From: Cyanidiococcus yangmingshanensis
Taxonomy: Eukaryota > Rhodophyta > Bangiophyceae > Cyanidiales > Cyanidiaceae
Reading direction: 5' to 3'
Length of the DNA stretch: 64,000 nucleotides
Assembly: GCA_013995675.1 (NCBI GenBank)
Contig: VWRR01000009.1
Span: forward strand, 124,001-188,000
Every line of letters begins with the position of its first letter. Within the stretch, counting starts at the first letter, position 1. The notes under the pieces were generated by a model. The model was not told where the DNA came from and made no database searches. It saw nothing but the letters and a program-made list of their open reading frames with translations. Below are positions 1-10,440 of this stretch, in pieces. The translations under genes were made by a program, and so were the position numbers.

Positions 1-3000
1 CAGCTACGGGCACCGCCAGTCGCTCCTGAAGCGAACGGCTCGCAGCACGCCCATTTTCAGGCCGCGAAACCGCCTGCGCAGGCGACAAGGACATGCCGCA
101 AGGCCAGCCAGGCCATAGACCGAGTACAAGGGCGTCGACAGCACCCTGTTCGAGGCTTGCTGCAATCAGGTGTCGACGGAAGCTCGCATAGTACACATCG
201 TTAGGCACAAGGTCCATCTGCGCAAGGCCGCGTAACACTGCAGCCGTCCAAAAGAGGCGCACTCGATCCACCGTTACCATTCGGTCTGTGGCCCTTGTAA
301 TCGACGCCGGATGACCACACCATGTCGTTGCTCGACCGTACTCCTCGAGCGCCCGTCGACCAATGCGGATAACTCTGGACCAGAATGGCGCCTGGCCGGG
401 GATACGCAAAAGACCCGGACAAAGGACCAACAGGGAACCTGCCAGTTCGACCAGGTACTGGAAGAGTACCGGTGCTGTCAGCATGCCATTGCCTCGTTCG
501 ACGGTCGGCAAACGGTCTCGCGACCAAACCTGCCACCAGGACAAGGCACTCGTCAGTAACGCATCTAGCACCTCCACAAGTTCGGAGAGTAGCATGGCCA
601 CGTGTCGGCGACGCTGAGCCGGTGCCGTTCCCTGCAGCGCGTACGCCCACGAGGCGTCCTCTGTAATGACACCATCATAGGCGAGGCAACGCAGACAGGC
701 CAGGAACGGTAACCAGACAAGGCGGATGTGCTCCAGCGGCGATGCGTTACGTTCCTGTGCTCGCTCTGAGGGCGCGCACCACAAGCGAGCGGCATACCAG
801 GCCAACAACAACGGCCATGATGGCAACGGCGACGCCTTGAGCACTGCCCTATCCACTACACCGGCGGCGAGCACTCGCTGCAGCTCCTCGTGTGCAGCGA
901 AGCGACAGAGCGTCTGAATGAGCGGTCGCATCATCATCCAGAGACGACTAGCGGGACGCTCCCGCATGCCCATAGACTGTTCGTGGGCCCAGAGCAGTGG
1001 CCACGACACCAGTCCACTGACCAGCGCCTGCGTCAGGCGCTGTTGCAGCAGCGCCGCCAATCGTTGAAGTGCCTCCCGGTCAGTGTCCAGCACCGATGAT
1101 GCCACTGTTCGCTCATCAGGAGCGCGATCCGCAAGCCGATCACCGCCCTGAGTACGGTTCTCTGCCAGCGGCGACAGTTGCAGCACTGTGGGCGACGCCA
1201 GGCTCACCAGGTGCATCAGGAGCGACACGGTCCAACGACGCTGACTGGCACTGATTCCAGTCCAGCTCTCCAGGTGCCCGTGTCGAACGATCAGCAGTGG
1301 CGTCAAGCGCAAGATCAGTCGATAGGCAGGTGCGGCACCCTCGACGTGGTAAACGAGTCGCACGACATTAGCGACCAGCTGCGCGTGCGCTTCCTGAATC
1401 GATGCAGGAACAAACCAGAGCGTTCCAACTTGATTGGTAGCGGCGTCGCTGCCCGAACTTGTGGACCGGACCAGTTCGAGAAAGGCACGCAGACGCTCAC
1501 TCGATGGTCCGAGCTCGTGCAGCAGCAATGCTCGCTGGGTCTGTGCCTCCCAGTCGACGAGCATGGCAGCGTCACTCAACGGGTCGGTGTCTACCTGCGC
1601 GACATTGGTGATGCTGTTCGCCTCGGTCTCTGGAAGAGCGCGCTCCAACAGACCCTGTATGAGGTGCATGAGTTGCAGCAGCACGCCACTGGTCGTCCAT
1701 AGGCCATGGATCGCATCTAAACGAGCAACGTTCGCGATCGATGCACCCGAAACATCGGCAGCGTGGAGCGCGCGAGTCACAAAAGACCAATACCAGGGCA
1801 GAGCCTGCCAAATGAGTTCCAAGCAGGTCCAAGTCGCAGCGCAACGAGTTCCGTGCTCCACGCCAGAGGAATTCTGCGACTCATTGCGCCGAATCCATTC
1901 GGTGACTTGGCGCAGCGCTGGAATCAGCGCTTGTGCGACGCGATTCCGCAGCAGTCTCTGAACCAGGGCGCGGTTCGCGAACACGATCGGTAGAGACGCC
2001 GCTTCACGAGGTGCCTTGGCGAGGGCTGCGTGGCCAGCGCCAGCGTCATGACATGGCGTCGATCTTCTGGGCAAGGCCCCAATGCGATCCCCGTGTCCAT
2101 CGCCCGGATGATGCTGCGCGGTCTCGTCCAGCCATTCGAGCGTAACTCGGGAGAGCGCTATCCACTCTGTTGTATGGAGACGAACACAAGTGACCAGACT
2201 CGCGCCACGGCCCGATTCTGTTGCGATATTCGACGCATCTACAGCCCGGTGCTCTCGTCGCTGCTCTGCGTACCGAGCGCGCTTGCAGAGAGACTCCATC
2301 GAGGCACTGTGTAACCGCAGCAGCGTCGGCTGGATCCAGGGTGGACATCGATTCCGCAACTGTCGGTAGAGTGCTCGCCGTTCACGCTCATCAAGTACTT
2401 GAGCAAGCAGCGCGGTCCCGTAGATGTAGAAGACGTAGACACCATGGGTACGATCCATCCAGATCGTGGTCCACTCACGATCGGTCGCATCGAGTGACGA
2501 TGATGCCCGCCATAGCGGCGCAAGTGACGCTCGCAGCGACTGCAGCCAGCGTTGTTCGAGACCGCGCCCGCACGGTCGGTCATCCAGCTCGCGGGCATCC
2601 GCAGTGCGCGCAAACCCTCGACCGGTCGGATTCCAGTCCAAGTGGAGATCCGTCCAGCACGCGAGCATATCCAGACTCGTACGGAGCAGTCCAAAATGTC
2701 CAGCCACCAGCCTTTCCTCAATGGTTTGGCGGTGATCGTAAAAAACTCCGTCCAGCTGCGTCCTCTGGGCGGCACAACCCTGCGAGTCGTCTAGGCCGGT
2801 GCCATGAGGCGTCTCCACATGGGCATCGGTTCGTGAGGCAGCGGTCGCGGCAACCTCGTCATTGAACGACCAGGAGGCTGCATGGTCTATAGCGGCTGTC
2901 GTCGGAGCGCCAGTCTCGCCAACCGACGGCGACCCAGCATGGTTGCCGACTCCCGACTCCCCGCCGATGGTCATTGGCGCAACGTGCGCCGGGCTCGTCA

Positions 3001-5485
3001 AGTTGCTATCGAGCCGGCCAGTTGTCTCTATCCATCGTCGCTGCAGGAGCGTAGAGGCAGCCCATTGGTCCAAGGCTTGAGCGTTCAGTCGCCAGCTGCG
3101 ACGCCAACCGTCGTAGCTTTGCAGGCCAGTGGGCACCAACGCATCCGTCTTGACATGGGCATCTGGATCGAGCACCTTGGTCCAGAGCGGAGACCCGATG
3201 CGACGGGCCGATTCAGTGCCCAACAAGAGTGCCTGCTCGACGAGCGGCGCAAGCGCCTCGGCATGCTCCCGCGCATTCGCATCCAACCGCAGCTGCTCCA
3301 TGCTGGCTGTCCAGAGCTGCGCACAACATCCCAAAGCGCGCGCGTTCCACTCGATCAACACATGTTCTGATGGGGCGTCATCGCCTGCTGGCGTGCGCGG
3401 TCGCTCGTCCTCCAGTCGACGCCATACCCAGAGGCTGCTCGCCAATGCAGATGCTCCCATTCGCCAGCAGGCGGGTGCAGTGACCAAAACGGGTGCCGCG
3501 GTGAGCGCCTCTCGACACCAAAGCAGCCAGCCCAGGAGCTGCAGTGTCGCACGATACGCTTGCGGAGCGATTTCGGAAGTTGTCCTCGTCCATGTGCTGG
3601 TGCCGTCATGGCCGACACTGGCACAAGGCACAGCCGAGGACGACGTCTCCAACGCGATAACGCCTCGTTCATTCAGGCAAGGTTCGAAATCATCCTGCAG
3701 TGCTTGCCAAAAGGCATCCTTCGCCGTCCATGGCCCCGGCAAGCGAGGGATGCTTGTCGAGTGCGGCTCCGCAAGCTGCGCCGCTTCGCTCCCCTGGACC
3801 GGCAACGTGGCATGAGCAGCCACCAGCTGCATCAGGAGACGCATGCAGTGCACAAGGGCGCCGAGACGCGACTTACTCGGATCATGCAGCATCAGCCTGA
3901 CCCAAGATGCGAGTACATTGCCCGGTTCCCAGTAAAGCGCGAGCGTCTCGTCAAGCAATGTGCGCAACAGCTGCCGCAACGCATTCTCCCAGAGCGAGAA
4001 TCGACACCGCGCATCGTCATAAACGTTCTCTGCAGACACCGATAATGGTGTTTCCAGTGACGCCGTCGCGCGCTGGCGAATCGCGCTCCACGACATCGTG
4101 TCCGCCACATGCTCGACCGAATTCCTTCCATGATTCCTGATGCCATGCAGAACCCGTTCGAGGTTGCGACACCAGTCCTCCGTTCGAGTCGGCGCGCTCG
4201 AGTTCGCGTCCCTGTTCGTCCGTGGCGTCGGCCAGGCATTCGACTCGAGTCGCTCACCAGCACTTTGGTTACCTCGCCATCGCGCAGCTGGGACGTGATT
4301 CAACTCGATCGGGGTCCTGTCCTCCGCATCCGGTACGCATGGATCCGTGGAATTTGGGTTCGTGCTCACCATCGTACCGAGACTTGATGCCCAACCATTG
4401 GACAACGTCGCCGGCGGACCCCAGCAGGTGCATTCCGGATGCTCGGGCCATGGCGATGTCACAGGTCTCATCGCGTTCACACCAGAGCGATGGTGAATCG
4501 GTCGGGAGCACTTGGTGCCCTGCAGCGACAAAGCCAGCATCTTCAGCATCTGGCCGATTCGAAGGAAATGGTCTGCGAGCGACTGCGGTCGCCAATTGTC
4601 CAAGCGGGATTGATGCGCTCTCCCAGATCCCTTTTGAACAGCATCCGCATGGATTCGGCGATTCGGGAGGCCAGCAACTGACCTCGGGGGCGTATCCCAT
4701 GCGATTTGTTCAAGACAGGGTACCGCAGCCTCATCGGCGGGTGTCCCATCGTCGAGCACGTCACTGGTCGCCTGGGAGCCCGACGACACGCCTCCCGACG
4801 AGTGCCGCGACGCATCATTCGGGCGCTGCTCCAGGACAGTCGTTGATGCCTCCGCTGCATCCGAAATCGACAGCTTTCGTGTCTGTGGCGGTTTGCGAGC
4901 CTGTCGCTCTCGTCGTGCAACCGGCAAGTGCTCGGGTCGCAGCGAGTCGGCGACTTTCGCGTCTGGAGCTGCCGTTTCAAACTTCATCGAATCCGGAAGC
5001 TCCGCTAGCAAAGTCGAATGACGCGCCGTCTGGGTCGGTACCGACAAAGACTCCAGCTGGACAAGGTGACGGAGTCGTTGCAGGCGCCAGTCTGGGGCAG
5101 CCAGCCCTGTCGATGGCAGCAGCGACGACTGCTCTTCGTCGCTCTCGTCCAAGATCACTTGTCTCGCTGGTCGTGTCCGATGCACCGCGCGCATCGGTGG
5201 TGTTCGGTTCCCGCTTTCGTGCAACCTGGCTAGAATCCGCTCCAGACGATTGGTACGCTCGCGTCTGGTCCGTTCGCGCTGCACCATAGCCAGGCCAGCG
5301 GTGTCGCCCAGGCTGACGTCTCTCGTTGGATCCATGCGCTGGCCAGCTGTCGGATGCCGATTGTCTCTCGTATGGACGGCATCGGCAGCGTGCTTTCGAT
5401 GCAGATTATGGGAACGCTCTTGTCGGGAGTCCTCCGGCGCTCCCAGCACGAGTGTGTCGTCTTCGCCGTCCGACTGATCACCCAT
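1..5485 (-). CDS. Giant helical protein, C-terminal part cut by left edge
   Basis: An open frame of about 1,828 codons runs without a stop from the ATG at 5485 to the left edge, so the C-terminus is outside the window. The first 250 or so residues are polar and low-complexity, with a Gln tract coded just upstream (about 5519-5545). The rest is rich in Leu, Ala, Arg and Trp and reads as long helices, like a large scaffold or HEAT-type protein. I recognise no catalytic motif or named family. The same frame stays open upstream to a TGA at 5695-5697 and reads like protein there too, and only 80 bases separate this ATG from the SANT gene. I infer that this is the C-terminal bulk of one giant gene that begins with that SANT segment. 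The open frame is directly visible; the function is unknown. Confidence 0.7.
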   Translation of the reverse strand, partial: MGDQSDGEDDTLVLGAPEDSRQERSHNLHRKHAADAVHTRDNRHPTAGQRMDPTRDVSLGDTAGLAMVQRERTRRERTNRLERILARLHESGNRTPPMRAVHRTRPARQVILDESDEEQSSLLPSTGLAAPDWRLQRLRHLVQLESLSVPTQTARHSTLLAELPDSMKFETAAPDAKVADSLRPEHLPVARRERQARKPPQTRKLSISDAAEASTTVLEQRPNDASRHSSGGVSSGSQATSDVLDDGTPADEAAVPCLEQIAWDTPPRSVAGLPNRRIHADAVQKGSGRAHQSRLDNWRPQSLADHFLRIGQMLKMLALSLQGTKCSRPIHHRSGVNAMRPVTSPWPEHPECTCWGPPATLSNGWASSLGTMVSTNPNSTDPCVPDAEDRTPIELNHVPAARWRGNQSAGERLESNAWPTPRTNRDANSSAPTRTEDWCRNLERVLHGIRNHGRNSVEHVADTMSWSAIRQRATASLETPLSVSAENVYDDARCRFSLWENALRQLLRTLLDETLALYWEPGNVLASWVRLMLHDPSKSRLGALVHCMRLLMQLVAAHATLPVQGSEAAQLAEPHSTSIPRLPGPWTAKDAFWQALQDDFEPCLNERGVIALETSSSAVPCASVGHDGTSTWTRTTSEIAPQAYRATLQLLGWLLWCREALTAAPVLVTAPACWRMGASALASSLWVWRRLEDERPRTPAGDDAPSEHVLIEWNARALGCCAQLWTASMEQLRLDANAREHAEALAPLVEQALLLGTESARRIGSPLWTKVLDPDAHVKTDALVPTGLQSYDGWRRSWRLNAQALDQWAASTLLQRRWIETTGRLDSNLTSPAHVAPMTIGGESGVGNHAGSPSVGETGAPTTAAIDHAASWSFNDEVAATAASRTDAHVETPHGTGLDDSQGCAAQRTQLDGVFYDHRQTIEERLVAGHFGLLRTSLDMLACWTDLHLDWNPTGRGFARTADARELDDRPCGRGLEQRWLQSLRASLAPLWRASSSLDATDREWTTIWMDRTHGVYVFYIYGTALLAQVLDERERRALYRQLRNRCPPWIQPTLLRLHSASMESLCKRARYAEQRREHRAVDASNIATESGRGASLVTCVRLHTTEWIALSRVTLEWLDETAQHHPGDGHGDRIGALPRRSTPCHDAGAGHAALAKAPREAASLPIVFANRALVQRLLRNRVAQALIPALRQVTEWIRRNESQNSSGVEHGTRCAATWTCLELIWQALPWYWSFVTRALHAADVSGASIANVARLDAIHGLWTTSGVLLQLMHLIQGLLERALPETEANSITNVAQVDTDPLSDAAMLVDWEAQTQRALLLHELGPSSERLRAFLELVRSTSSGSDAATNQVGTLWFVPASIQEAHAQLVANVVRLVYHVEGAAPAYRLILRLTPLLIVRHGHLESWTGISASQRRWTVSLLMHLVSLASPTVLQLSPLAENRTQGGDRLADRAPDERTVASSVLDTDREALQRLAALLQQRLTQALVSGLVSWPLLWAHEQSMGMRERPASRLWMMMRPLIQTLCRFAAHEELQRVLAAGVVDRAVLKASPLPSWPLLLAWYAARLWCAPSERAQERNASPLEHIRLVWLPFLACLRCLAYDGVITEDASWAYALQGTAPAQRRRHVAMLLSELVEVLDALLTSALSWWQVWSRDRLPTVERGNGMLTAPVLFQYLVELAGSLLVLCPGLLRIPGQAPFWSRVIRIGRRALEEYGRATTWCGHPASITRATDRMVTVDRVRLFWTAAVLRGLAQMDLVPNDVYYASFRRHLIAASLEQGAVDALVLGLWPGWPCGMSLSPAQAVSRPENGRAASRSLQERLAVPVA

Positions 5486-5564
5486 GAGCGCTTCCGTAGC
5501 GACTTTTCGGAGGCGGACCTGTTGTTGTTGTTGTTGCCGTTGTCGTCGTCTACGTCGTTCAGGT

Positions 5565-6899
5565 TCAGCGATGTCGTACGACGCTGCTGTCAAGCCAGGA
5601 GGCAGCTCGCTCGTCCACCGGGCGCATTTCTTGCCTCGAAGAGGTCGAACCGCCCCAAGAGGGGACCCGTCGAGAGCCTCGAGTACGACTGCTCAAATTT
5701 GAGCGCCTGATTCGATCATCGATGGCGACGTCCTCTTCCAGCGCATACGCTCGGTCTCGACCTGGAATCGCCGGCGGAGACAGGCCTCGACGGCGAAGAG
5801 CGCCTCTGGGATCTGCTGCTGCCTCCACATCGATCGCTGACGGGTAGCCCTCGACCTCAGCAGTGTATCGATCAAGCTGCTGTGCCTGGTGTCGCTGCTC
5901 CAGTGGCGCCACGGCCCAGTCATCGGCCGAGAGGTCAAGGTTGGTTCGGATGCCCGCTCGATGTACGACCCCTCGAGCGCCCCGACGTCCAAGTGGCAGT
6001 CGAGCCGAATGAGAACGCCAAGTTGCCTCAAGACCCAGGGCGAAACGTGGATGAAGTTCTCGAATCCACGAATCGACCTGGCGTTCCATCTCCTGGATCT
6101 CGGGCCATTGCCAGATCGCACTGAGGCAGTTCAAGGATTCGGGCGGGGGACAAGTATCCGGATCCTCCCGATCCGGATAGAGTCGTTTCAACTCGCCACG
6201 ATCGTTGAAACCGTACGTTGGGTCATGGATCTCGCCACTGCGAATACAGGAGCGATAAAAATTGGAGCACTGATAGCCACATCGACTTGGAATCGCTTTG
6301 CTAAAAATTCCCCAACAAGTGCCCAGACGCCAGCGGTTTGTACGCCACCGAGCTAGCTCCGTGAAGAACTGCTGTCGCTCCGCTGGTGTCCAGGTGTGCA
6401 GCGACTGAGTCTCTTCGCCTTCGAATTCGCCTGGATCCGTATGGCGATAGTAGTACGCATTGGCGTTCTCGTGGCGATCTCGCCACGCTTTCAGCGCCGC
6501 CTCTGACCAAGATGCGACGGCTTCACGTGTCCACTGGCGGGTTACGAGACGGCGCAGGGTGTGGACGCGTCGTCGAGCCTCGAGAGGCAGCGCAGCCAGC
6601 TGTCGATCGGCGAAGCGAACCAGTCCAGCAACCGCCTGTCCGGGATGAATCCGATGCAGCTCCTTCCGACCCCGAACTCGAATGCGCTCACTGCGCACGA
6701 GCCGCTCTCGAAAGGCAGCTACATCCTCAGAGCGCAGCTCGCGGCGCCGCACGCGCCATGGTGCGTCATCAAAGTGCAGCCATGACGCCGTTTGTAGCGT
6801 ATCCGCTGGACCGTCAGCGGTATGTTGCAGCAACCGCTTCTCCAGCGCGGCCGAGACCCGAAGGCGACCTGAATCGACCAGGCGTCGGACGCGTCGCAT
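5565..6899 (-). CDS. SANT/Myb-like domain segment, likely N-terminus of giant gene
   Basis: From the ATG at 6899 the frame codes about 444 residues. A basic helical N-terminus leads to a SANT/Myb-like module near residues 170-216 (6251-6395) with TWTPAERQQFF, a WGIFSKAIP stretch and a GYQCSNFYR end, a signature I know from large eukaryotic Myb/SANT proteins of unclear role. A chromatin or transcription role is inference. The coding-like frame continues upstream of 6899 to a TGA at 7021-7023, and an in-frame ATG lies at 7044 just before it, so the true start may be further out. Between 5850 and 5600 protein-like sequence hops through all three frames and enters the open frame of the giant gene below. 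The stop at 5565 is therefore probably artificial and the two segments one gene. Confidence 0.65.
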   Translation of the reverse strand: MRRVRRLVDSGRLRVSAALEKRLLQHTADGPADTLQTASWLHFDDAPWRVRRRELRSEDVAAFRERLVRSERIRVRGRKELHRIHPGQAVAGLVRFADRQLAALPLEARRRVHTLRRLVTRQWTREAVASWSEAALKAWRDRHENANAYYYRHTDPGEFEGEETQSLHTWTPAERQQFFTELARWRTNRWRLGTCWGIFSKAIPSRCGYQCSNFYRSCIRSGEIHDPTYGFNDRGELKRLYPDREDPDTCPPPESLNCLSAIWQWPEIQEMERQVDSWIRELHPRFALGLEATWRSHSARLPLGRRGARGVVHRAGIRTNLDLSADDWAVAPLEQRHQAQQLDRYTAEVEGYPSAIDVEAAADPRGALRRRGLSPPAIPGRDRAYALEEDVAIDDRIRRSNLSSRTRGSRRVPSWGGSTSSRQEMRPVDERAASWLDSSVVRHR

Positions 6900-7145
6900 A
6901 TTTCGCGCAGCCACGGTGAGAAAAAGCGGTAGGGACGGCACATCCCTCGCACGAGTAGACGGAAAAGCGCGCGCCCACTGGCGCGTGTCTCCCGTCAGGG
7001 CCTGCTCAAAAGCTCGCAGTCAGACTGAGCCAATACGAGACATTGAGCAGGCTCGAGACGGGGGATGTGGTTTTGCCGACCCGCGCGATCTGCTCTGGTG
7101 TCTCAGCCGCCAAAAAGTATTTCAGAGTGCGCCTGCAGCTTCAAG

Positions 7146-9481
7146 TCAGGGCTTTTCGGTGATGTCCATGCTTTCGCTTGATGCCGGCGAGCCCGCTGCG
7201 ACACCAGCTTCCGCCGGGAGTAATGCACCCTCTTTGCGGGCAGTTTCTTGCAGGCCAGGAGCATCCCGCGTAGCGCTTGCAGACGTAGACGCGACATCAA
7301 GCAGGCGAGCAGGCTTCTGTAACTGCGACTCGAATTGAAGCCCAAAGGTTACCGACTGGATCTCGCACGGTTCATCACAACTTGCTCGAGGCTTTTTTGC
7401 ATTCATAGAGGTCGCATCACCTAGGTCACATGCCGGTGTGCTTGCATGCGCGGCATCTTGGAGATCATCATCAGCCTCGGGACGATCTTCTCGCTTCAAT
7501 GTCTGCAGCAACGCGCAAGTGCCGATGATTTCGCCCTCTGGGGACACAGCGGTACCATCGAATGAAAAGATAAGCTTGTCACCAAGCCTTGTAGGCCTTG
7601 TGCGCCGTTTGCGCTTTCGCAGGGACGGTAGCCTTGCCAGACGACTTGTGTGTGCGTCAGCGGGAAGATTGCGCGCCCGCTGCAGGCCCGCTAGATCAAA
7701 TTCGTCGAATGGGCTCGCGGGCTCTGCAGCTGGCGACGCTTCCGCGGACTGATCCGCTTGAGAGCAATTGCGCGCGAGGTCGCAATCGTGCACAGGATCT
7801 GGCGGCGAGTCCATCAGATCAACCCGCTGTCTCGGCTGGCGATTCGCTCGTCCGGTTACGGCCGTAGCGATACTCGGGCATTGGTTCAGTGAGCCCTCAA
7901 CACCAGGGGATGCACGCAGCGAAGCGGGCGTGCTTGGCTGACTCTGTGTGTTCCAAGGTGTCGTCGTCGTTGTTGTTGTCGTCGATGAGTGGCTGTCCAC
8001 AGCGATCGGGCTTTGATGAACCACGGCTGAGCGAGCGAGGCGTGGAGCGTCGAATGCGATGTCCTCAGCTGGATCGTTGGACAACTCAGGTTCGCAGACC
8101 GACAGGCCGGAGGGCTCTTCAATGTCCGGGTCCTCGTGTGCTTCCCGTTGTGCACTCGCCGTCGTGTTCGAGCCCTGCTCCATGTCCATCGAGTCGATGT
8201 AGGTTTCCATTCTGTGTCCCGCTGCACCTGACTCTTTTGCAGGCGACCTATCCAACAGCGACTCGGCCGTAAGCTTCACCGCTGAGCTCTCTTCGGACTG
8301 GTTTCTCGGCTGTTGTCGGTCGTTGGGCGGATTCGCGTTAAGATGGCGCTTCCGACTTGTCCTCAGGGTGTCGTCACCAACAGAACGATCGCCAGCGTCG
8401 ACGATCTCCAGCTCCATCGCCGTGACCGAATCAAGTCCAGAAGCTGAATCCACGCTTTCGCGAGGTCGCGTCAGCGTTGATCTCGGGCTTTGCTGGAGCT
8501 CATAACTGGTCTTCTCCAGCGTCTGTGTCGAGGCCAGACCAGCGACGCAACGCTCCAGCGATCGTTCGGATTGAACGCTCGAACGCACTTTTGCAAGGAT
8601 CTCCGTTGCGGCTGGGTTCCGCAAAAGCCCGTCAATGAGAGTAATCGCATTCAAGTAGCTGTCCTTGTTGTTCTCCTACTCCATAACGCCGGTGCCTGTG
8701 CCACGGCCTCGCCAGGTTCGGAGTCAAGCACAACCACGAGATCGACTGCGAGCGTGGGTGCCGGCGGGTCAGATCCAGCACCGCAGAGGATAGCGCCAGC
8801 CGACCGGAGAATCGCCTCCAGCGCCCGCTGGTCTGCAGCCAATGCAACCGTCCATGGTGATTGTTTTCTTTTCTTCGGCGTTTTTATCATGTGCTCCGCA
8901 GCGGGACAGAGCAAGTAGACTCGTTGGCGCTGAACAAGTCGTTCACATTCGCCCCGCTGAAGCGCCTCTCGCCACCATCGAGCCGCATTGGCGACCAGTC
9001 TCTCCTCCGCTGTCAGCGATGCCACCGACGCGGCCCATTCATGATCCGGCTCATCATCAAGCCAGTGGCCAGCGCTCGTAGAGGCTCGCAGATAGGAGGC
9101 TCGAAGAATCCAATTCCCTGCAGCAATAGCGCAAAGCAGTCGAGTCCCGTGAGCAGTCTCAAAACGCGCGGGCACGAGCTCCGTGATGATCGTGTGCGTC
9201 GTTAGCGCTGCTTCTTCAGCCCAATCCATCGTGCGATAGGAGCGCTCATAGGACCAAGTGAGAAAAGAACGCTCAGCAGCGCTGTTGCCGGCAGCCTGCG
9301 TATCGCTCCCGATCGGGTACACCCAGGTGGCGGGCACCGTGAAAGCAGATCCGACCCACGCAGTCCACAGCTCATTGAGTCGAAGAGACCCTCGTCGCGT
9401 GAGGATGAAGCTTAAGCGTCGCTGTGGATGGTGAAGAGCTTTCCCAGCGGCCGACGACTCGGTACCGACGTCCGGCAGCAT
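7146..9481 (-). CDS. Tandem BRCT-domain protein, split across frames
   Basis: The N-terminal frame (ATG at 9481, stop at 8651) codes about 276 residues, and a second frame carries on to 7146 for about 500 more. The first BRCT repeat shows TTHTIITEL, a following R-T-x-L-L-C-A-I-A-x-G helix, and WILRASYL leading to HWLDDEPDHEW. A second repeat begins around VQRQRVYLL, and its last helix (YLNAITLIDGLLR) lies in the other frame, so the two frames belong to one protein. The break sits at about 8660-8700 and fits two one-base insertions or one deletion. The remaining 450 residues are Ser/Thr/Pro-rich and disordered. Tandem BRCTs of the MDC1/PTIP/Rtt107 type bind phosphoserine peptides in DNA-damage signalling; that role is inferred from the fold. 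The long tail distinguishes it from short BRCT proteins. Confidence 0.65.
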
Positions 9482-9721
9482 ACATAGGGCCGTCTGTAAA
9501 CAGTTGCGGTAAAACGCTTTTCAGAAACAACAATTGTGATGATCACCAATTATACAAACTGATGCAGACAACAATCGCCAAAATCGTCGTTACGTCCTCT
9601 TCACCGCGGAGGAATATAGAGAACAGGTACCAGAGCGCTCTCTGCGCAAGACGCGGAACATGGCGCGCGGGTAGGTGCGTGTGTGCGCGCCACGTCGCGG
9701 CAATGACGATTTGACACACGC
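9482..9721. other. Upstream region of BRCT gene
   Basis: This should hold the promoter of the minus-strand BRCT gene. I see an AT-richer patch around 9520-9570 but no clear TATA box and no gene. Confidence 0.3.
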
Positions 9722-10046
9722 GTGGATGAACGGACGCCAAACCATGGTCTGGAACGTATACGCATCCAATAATGGAGCGATGGATGCGTGGATGAATGGA
9801 CGCCAAACCATGGTCTGGAACGTATACGCATCCAATAATGGAGCGATGGATGCGTGTACGAACGGACGCCAAACCATGGTCTGGAACGTATACGCATCCA
9901 ATAATGGAGCGATGGATGCGTGTACGAACGGACGCCATGGTCTGGAACGTATACGCATCCAATAATGGAGCGATGGATGCGTGTACGAACGGATGCCAAA
10001 CCATGGTCTGGAACGCGTACGCATCCAATAATGGAGCGATGGATGC
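9722..10046. repeat. 66-bp minisatellite, five tandem copies
   Basis: Five direct copies of a 66-base unit begin at 9722, 9788, 9854, 9920 and 9981. Each contains CCATGGTCTGGAACG and AATAATGGAGCGATGGATGC. The fourth copy is 61 bases because AAACC is missing. Because 66 is a multiple of three, all frames stay open over several copies and give spurious periodic peptides on both strands. The array lies between the divergent BRCT and AATF genes. Copies differ at only a few positions, which suggests recent expansion or homogenisation. Confidence 0.95.
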
Positions 10047-10440
10047 CCACAGGAAGACGCACATGCGATCGGATGTGAACGTGTACGCATCGAAGGAGCG
10101 TCGTCTACGTGCAGGAAACCTCGAACACATGTCAATCAATCAGGTGTAAACTTACGTGCGTCCAAAATGAAAACAAATTCGGGAAACTCGGGTATATGTC
10201 AAGCAATCTTCTAGAACCAAGTACAAGGACAAGTACGAGCGAGCACGCTCACGCAGGGAGGCCTTGGTGTGGCCCCCATTCCAGATGTCCTAACGTCCAT
10301 CTACCCGGCGTGGACGCTGTGTGCACCGCGGGCGCCGAGCTACCCCTGTTCGCTGCGCCGAACGTCGACGGCATGAGCGTGCGCCAGTCCAGACGCGGGA
10401 GCGCTGTTGGGGCCAAGTCTTCCCTGTTCGTGAGCGCTTG
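10047..10440. other. Intergenic, upstream of AATF/BFR2
   Basis: This stretch lies between the minisatellite and the AATF start. The first 60 bases still resemble degenerate repeat unit. No gene is recognised; it should contain the AATF promoter. Confidence 0.3.

Noticed and set aside
9543-10149. Repetitive ORFs of 96-198 codons on both strands
   Set aside because: They arise from the 66-bp minisatellite, whose period is a multiple of three; all frames are open and the peptides have no family features.
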